Of a stretch of DNA of 55,483 nucleotides, positions 51,953 to 55,483 are shown piece after piece; within the stretch, counting starts at the first letter, position 1, and the number at the start of each line of letters is the position of its first letter. The DNA lies in assembly GCA_028697885.1 (NCBI GenBank), contig JAQVER010000011.1, forward strand, positions 1 to 55,483. Reading direction: 5' to 3'. This DNA is from Desulfocapsaceae bacterium. GTDB taxonomy: Bacteria > Desulfobacterota > Desulfobulbia > Desulfobulbales > Desulfocapsaceae. The position numbers and the translations under genes were made by a program. The notes beneath the pieces were generated by a model that was not told where the DNA came from, made no database searches, and saw nothing but the letters and a program-made list of their open reading frames with translations.

Positions 51953-53050
51953 ATGTGCCGCAAAGCTCTTTTATACAATCAATCCGGACAAACTGCAATG
52001 AGCGACCATATCCATATCATCGTTACCGGGGCCAAAGAAAAGGCCCGAACGATCCTTCTTTCCAGAAAAAAGCTTAAATTGGGCCTTGCCCTCAGCGTTG
52101 GCCTTATCTGTGCCGCTGTTGTTGGTGCCATCATTACCACTCGCCTTTTCATTGAAAACAGTAACTTGAATGCGCAAGTTTCTGCCATGAATCTCAAACT
52201 GATCGAGAGTACGCAGGAAAGCCGGAATTACGCTGACCGGATAGATGATCTTCTTTCCCAGAACACATCACAAACAGCCATGTTTCAGGCAGAGAAAGAA
52301 GAGCTGGTTAATAAAACCCTTGTTGAATTCAATAAACGGAATAAACTTATTGAAGATATCATGAAGAATATCGGGGTGAAAATAAAAAAGCACAAACCCA
52401 CAACGAACAGTGGCGGTCCTTATATCCCCCCCTCTGAATCCCTGCAGGAAGACCTGCTCCTGCGTACCGACAAGAATCTTGATCTCCTGCGTCGTACTCC
52501 TTTAGGACGTCCTCTTTCAGGCTCAATAAGCTCTCCTTTTGGCTACAGAGAAGATCCGGTCAACGGTAAAAAAGGATTTCATGCCGGAGTGGACATGCAG
52601 GCCAAGCGTGGGGGAAAAATATTCGCCACAGCAGATGGCACGGTCACTCAAGCCAGTTATAATGGGGACTATGGCAATTTTATTGAGATCCGCCATGGAA
52701 ACGGTTTCACCACCCATTTCGCCCATCTTCAAAAATTTAAAGTTAAAAAAGGTATGAAAGTTAAACGGGGTCAGGTTATCGGCCTGGTAGGAAGCAGCGG
52801 TCGTTCAACCGGTGCTCACCTTCATTATGAACTCTGTCTGAAAGGACAGCCCATCAATCCTGTAGCCTTTATGCAAACAGCAAAGCTCTCCAAAATTACC
52901 ATTGAAGATATTAATGTTGTGGCTAGTAAAAAAATTATCGCTTCCGCTCCCTCCTCAAAGAAATCCTTGCAAAGTCATTTTACTAAAATCAGTGCAGTGG
53001 CAGTTAAAATTAAAAAGAAAATCTCACCGACTGCTTCCACTATCAATTGA
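51953..53050 (+). CDS. Membrane-anchored M23 peptidase (LytM domain)
   Basis: 365 residues if read from ATG 51953; ATG 51998 is also plausible and neither has a good ribosome site. One membrane helix (about 44-64) precedes a coiled coil (about 70-130). The LytM domain has GFHAGVDMQAKRGGKIFATA and GAHLHYELCLKG, with the zinc ligands H...D and HLH in place. It should cleave or remodel peptidoglycan peptides in the periplasm. The C-terminal tail is basic. Confidence 0.87.
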   Translation: MCRKALLYNQSGQTAMSDHIHIIVTGAKEKARTILLSRKKLKLGLALSVGLICAAVVGAIITTRLFIENSNLNAQVSAMNLKLIESTQESRNYADRIDDLLSQNTSQTAMFQAEKEELVNKTLVEFNKRNKLIEDIMKNIGVKIKKHKPTTNSGGPYIPPSESLQEDLLLRTDKNLDLLRRTPLGRPLSGSISSPFGYREDPVNGKKGFHAGVDMQAKRGGKIFATADGTVTQASYNGDYGNFIEIRHGNGFTTHFAHLQKFKVKKGMKVKRGQVIGLVGSSGRSTGAHLHYELCLKGQPINPVAFMQTAKLSKITIEDINVVASKKIIASAPSSKKSLQSHFTKISAVAVKIKKKISPTASTIN

Positions 53051-53144
53051 TCTTTCCTAACAATAAAGATCAATTATCAGCAACACACACTCATCCTTCT
53101 GCCAAAGATAAGTCTGTCATCCATCAATATAGTAACAACAAACC

Positions 53145-53393
53145 ATGCAGATTAAAAAAGATCGCCCAGCAGCTGTCAATCTGATCTCTTGTCCATCTTG
53201 CGGCAATGATGAAGATTTTTTTGAAGTTGCGGAAAATGTTATCATTACCACACATTATATCCAGAACCCTGATGGAAGCTTTACCCCAGAAAAAGATAAC
53301 TCTCAGATTCTAGGCCCCGTCAGGCTTATCTGCGGAGAATGCGAAGAAGACCTCACCGCCTTTCATCAACGATTTTCGGAAATGCTCTTTTAA
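53145..53393 (+). CDS. Small zinc-ribbon protein of unknown function
   Basis: 82 residues with two Cys pairs (CPSCG and CGEC) in a zinc-ribbon arrangement, and an acidic middle. No known family recognised. It lies between the M23 gene and a converging gene. Confidence 0.65.
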   Translation: MQIKKDRPAAVNLISCPSCGNDEDFFEVAENVIITTHYIQNPDGSFTPEKDNSQILGPVRLICGECEEDLTAFHQRFSEMLF

Positions 53394-53431
53394 TCCTCTC
53401 TCTCGAGATATTCCCTTTTTCTACTCTTCTA

Positions 53432-54076
53432 TTACTCAGCAGCACCACTTTCCCGTTCACAATGAGGTACAGCAATACTGGGTGGCCCCTTGACCAGCAT
53501 CTGGGCAATGGTCAATTGTATCCTGGGATAGAGATGCCTCTTGCCCTCCATCAACTCATTTTCCATCATTGCCAAACTACGTAACAATTTTGTTCGCTCC
53601 GCGCGTGGCGCCTCTGACTCATGGGCAAACGTTTTCTTAACCAGCTCCTGACATCGGAAACAACCGGGGAAATTCAGCCGCTGGCCGTCCGGCCTCTGCA
53701 TAGTGGCCGGAACCCCGTGCGTCCGGCAAACCATGAGACGATGGGCATAAAGGACACAACGACCGTTTTCATTCAAGGGACACATGACCTGGGGACGTTC
53801 ATTGCGGGCCAGCGCTTGCTCACAGGCGCCAATGTACAGACGACAGCGCTCCAGAATCTCCTCCTGCTGTGATTCGGGAAGCTGATGAAATCCCAGCCAG
53901 AGATACCCCCATTCAACAAAGGTATGGTGCTGGAAATAGGAATCACAACAGTTATCAGGGCAGCCGTCACAACTGAATTGCAGCAGTGTGGCCACCTGAT
54001 CATACTCCTTTTCCATCTCCTCATAGATCTGCCGCACCCTACCGACCAGATCCGGGCTAAGCTTAACCTCTTTCAT
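53432..54076 (-). CDS. YkgJ-like Cys-rich zinc/iron-chelating protein
   Basis: 214 residues from ATG 54076, chosen because AAGGA lies 7 bases upstream. It has the CXXCXXXCC-type cluster (CDGCPDNCCDSYF), then CPLNENGRCVLYAHRLMVCR and FPGCFRC, the pattern of the YkgJ/UPF0153 family of metal-chelating proteins. The start overlaps the end of the AMMECR1 gene by 14 bases, so the two form one translational unit. Confidence 0.78.
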   Translation of the reverse strand: MKEVKLSPDLVGRVRQIYEEMEKEYDQVATLLQFSCDGCPDNCCDSYFQHHTFVEWGYLWLGFHQLPESQQEEILERCRLYIGACEQALARNERPQVMCPLNENGRCVLYAHRLMVCRTHGVPATMQRPDGQRLNFPGCFRCQELVKKTFAHESEAPRAERTKLLRSLAMMENELMEGKRHLYPRIQLTIAQMLVKGPPSIAVPHCERESGAAE

Positions 54077-54647
54077 CTCGTTTTCCTTCTTCAAAACATT
54101 GGACCTGATAAGTCTCAACCTCAGGATGCAAATCCTGCCAGGCCATTTCCGACAGACCTGCCTTGCGGCAGAGATGAGCTAAAAACTCCTCGGCACGCGG
54201 CAGCTGTTCCCATACTTGGGGTAAAAAGGTGGCACTGTAGCGGCCTAATCTCAAAATTACCCCGTCAATACCAGGACGAAGCTTGGCAATGAGATCGGCG
54301 CCATCACGATAAGTCAGGACTTGCGGCCGAGTAAGGATGGAGATGTCAATATGCACCTTGGCCAACTCTTCAGCAGTGAGCTCAGAGAAGCGATAATCAT
54401 GAAAGGCGGCATTCAGGGCATTGCGTCGGATACCTTCATAAATTGAGCTTACAGGCTCCAGATTACCAATGCATCCCCGCAATTGGCCACCGATCTTCAG
54501 GGTTACAAAAGTTCCGCATTCGGCCTGCAGCGCAGGATCAACGACATCGCTTTTTTTCCCCAACTGCAACCCAAGTTTCTCGGCAATAGTCTCCCGGGCC
54601 AATCGGAGTAAAAACTGCCCTTGTTCTTCCGTTATATTATCTGGCAT
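54063..54647 (-). CDS. AMMECR1-domain protein (AmmA-like)
   Basis: 194 residues. LGTFVTLK-like (CGTFVTLKIGGQLRGCIGNL) and NALNAAFHDYRFSELTAEEL are signatures of AMMECR1. It belongs to the AmmeMemoRadiSam set, whose Memo and radical SAM members are not adjacent here. The function of AMMECR1 in bacteria is not settled. Confidence 0.88.
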   Translation of the reverse strand: MPDNITEEQGQFLLRLARETIAEKLGLQLGKKSDVVDPALQAECGTFVTLKIGGQLRGCIGNLEPVSSIYEGIRRNALNAAFHDYRFSELTAEELAKVHIDISILTRPQVLTYRDGADLIAKLRPGIDGVILRLGRYSATFLPQVWEQLPRAEEFLAHLCRKAGLSEMAWQDLHPEVETYQVQCFEEGKRDERG

Positions 54648-54689
54648 AATCCCTCTTTTTTGAAGAATAGATCCATCCCCCTGCTTATT

Positions 54690-55483
54690 TCACTTTCCCC
54701 AGTCAACACCAAGCATCAGTGAATTGATACCACTGCCAATTCCCAGGAGTGCTCCCCTCTGGCCCGGTTGAAAGGCCTGCTCTTCGATTGCCATGGCCAG
54801 AGTAATGGGAGCCGAAACAGATCCCACATTGCCCAAAAGGGCCAGAGTCTCAAAATTCTTTTCCGCTTCCAGCCCCAGAGAATCAAAAAGCAGTCTGGCA
54901 TGGGCCGAACCGACCTGATGACAAAAAAACCTGTCAATGTCCGCCGCCTGCCAACCAGGTTCTGCGGAAAAAGCCTGCCAGGTCATAAGCGCCGTCTCCA
55001 CCCCTCGATGCAGCAGTTCTTCAGAATGGGTGTTCATCAGCGTGGTCGCACTTCCGCTCTGACTACCCTGACAGAGAGTGGAATGCGTCGTATTGGCCCG
55101 CCAGGCAGCATGGCTCAACCGCAAGGGCTGCATCTCATTTTCTGCCCGGCACATATAAAGGGCTACTGATCCGGAACCAATCGTCAATGAGGCAAAGGCT
55201 GGTTTTATGCTCTTACGGGTTAGGTTGCGATCCGCCAATAAGGCCTCTATGGTCGAGTCCACCAACTCCTCTGCGGTTTCTCCTGCCACAATCAAGCCGT
55301 TTTTAACCTGTCCCAATTCAATCATATTGGCCAGAACCACCATCCCATCAAGAAAGCCGAGGCAGGCATTGGATAGATCAAACAACAGGCAATTCTCAGA
55401 CAATCCCAGACTGTTATGAACAAACGAGGCCGTTGCCGGCTCCATCATATCCCTTGAGACAGAAGTAAAGATCAGACACTCTA
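54690..55483 (-). CDS. 3-oxoacyl-ACP synthase III (FabH-like), 5' end outside window
   Basis: The frame is open to the window edge, and TSVSRDMMEPATASFVH shows that the start lies further out. The thiolase fold and catalytic triad of KAS III are present: Cys in LFDLSNACLGFLDGM, His in RFFCHQVGSAHARLLF, Asn in ALLGNVGSVSAPITLAMA. The usual GxGSG-like end is LLGIGSGINSLMLGVDW. It condenses an acyl-CoA with a second acyl group. Divergence from housekeeping FabH leaves open an OleA- or secondary-metabolite-type role. Confidence 0.85.
   Translation of the reverse strand, partial: ECLIFTSVSRDMMEPATASFVHNSLGLSENCLLFDLSNACLGFLDGMVVLANMIELGQVKNGLIVAGETAEELVDSTIEALLADRNLTRKSIKPAFASLTIGSGSVALYMCRAENEMQPLRLSHAAWRANTTHSTLCQGSQSGSATTLMNTHSEELLHRGVETALMTWQAFSAEPGWQAADIDRFFCHQVGSAHARLLFDSLGLEAEKNFETLALLGNVGSVSAPITLAMAIEEQAFQPGQRGALLGIGSGINSLMLGVDWGK

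Overview
The window looks like a chromosomal segment of a Gram-negative, anaerobic, respiring bacterium of the Desulfobacterota (sulfate- or sulfur-metabolising 'deltaproteobacterial' type, perhaps Desulfobulbales). The reasons are a multiheme c3-like cytochrome next to a TAT-exported FeS protein and an NrfD/HybB membrane quinol protein, a NapH-like polyferredoxin, many sigma-54 activators and PAS/GAF histidine kinases, and an SLC13-type anion transporter beside NhaD. The lineage is inferred from gene content and no search was run. No tRNA, rRNA or CRISPR array was seen.

Layout. 1-3.1 kb: 3' end of recB overlapping recD. 3.2-4.4 kb: NapH-like FeS membrane protein. 4.6-9.5 kb: HD-GYP response regulator and a large hybrid sensor kinase, then a beta-CASP metallohydrolase and a fused SpmA-SpmB protein. 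12.2-14.9 kb, minus strand: MobB and a B12-binding-type radical SAM protein. 15.0-30.7 kb: an unusual accessory block (below). 31.0-41.5 kb: a signalling and transport cluster with a kinase-fold/REC fusion, receivers, a CBS protein, SLC13 transporter, NhaD, a PAS-type sigma-54 activator, a NifX-like protein, a dCache kinase and a kinase-like DHp protein. 41.6-43.8 kb: orphan HigA-like protein and a hydantoinase/oxoprolinase-family protein. 44.0-46.8 kb: cmoA-cmoB, a SLOG-like protein and a HIT protein. 47.3-49.8 kb: PilZ-cNMP-Ser/Thr kinase fusion with a PP2C phosphatase. 49.9-55.5 kb: uup-like ABC-F, M23 peptidase, a zinc-ribbon protein, a YkgJ-like protein with an AMMECR1 protein, and a partial KAS III.

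The most novel part is 15.0-30.7 kb. Two paralogous cassettes of tiny membrane proteins (15.3-16.1 and 30.06-30.63 kb) bracket the block. Each has the same -24/-12 (sigma-54) promoter, the same two upstream boxes at conserved distances (boxes 76 bp apart; about 97 and 189 bp from the -24 element), and the same long terminator hairpin. Between them lie a GAF/PAS kinase, a PAS-only membrane protein and an NtrC-type activator in one operon. Then comes a third sigma-54 promoter driving an IS1595-family transposase-like zinc protein, whose catalytic acids are largely lost, translationally coupled to an FtsH protease. A pentaheme cytochrome/FeS/NrfD redox module and a kinase with an eroded ATPase domain follow. 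An inverted repeat upstream of the FtsH promoter carries half-sites resembling the cassette boxes. I infer one regulon: a sensor kinase and NtrC activator switching on small membrane proteins, a membrane protease and perhaps a quinone-linked respiratory module. The function of the small proteins is unknown.

A second sigma-54 circuit starts at 31.02 kb. A near-consensus promoter preceded by clustered GAAACG/CGTTTC sites drives the receiver-protein genes, probably under a different activator, possibly the PAS-AAA-Fis protein at 36.8 kb.
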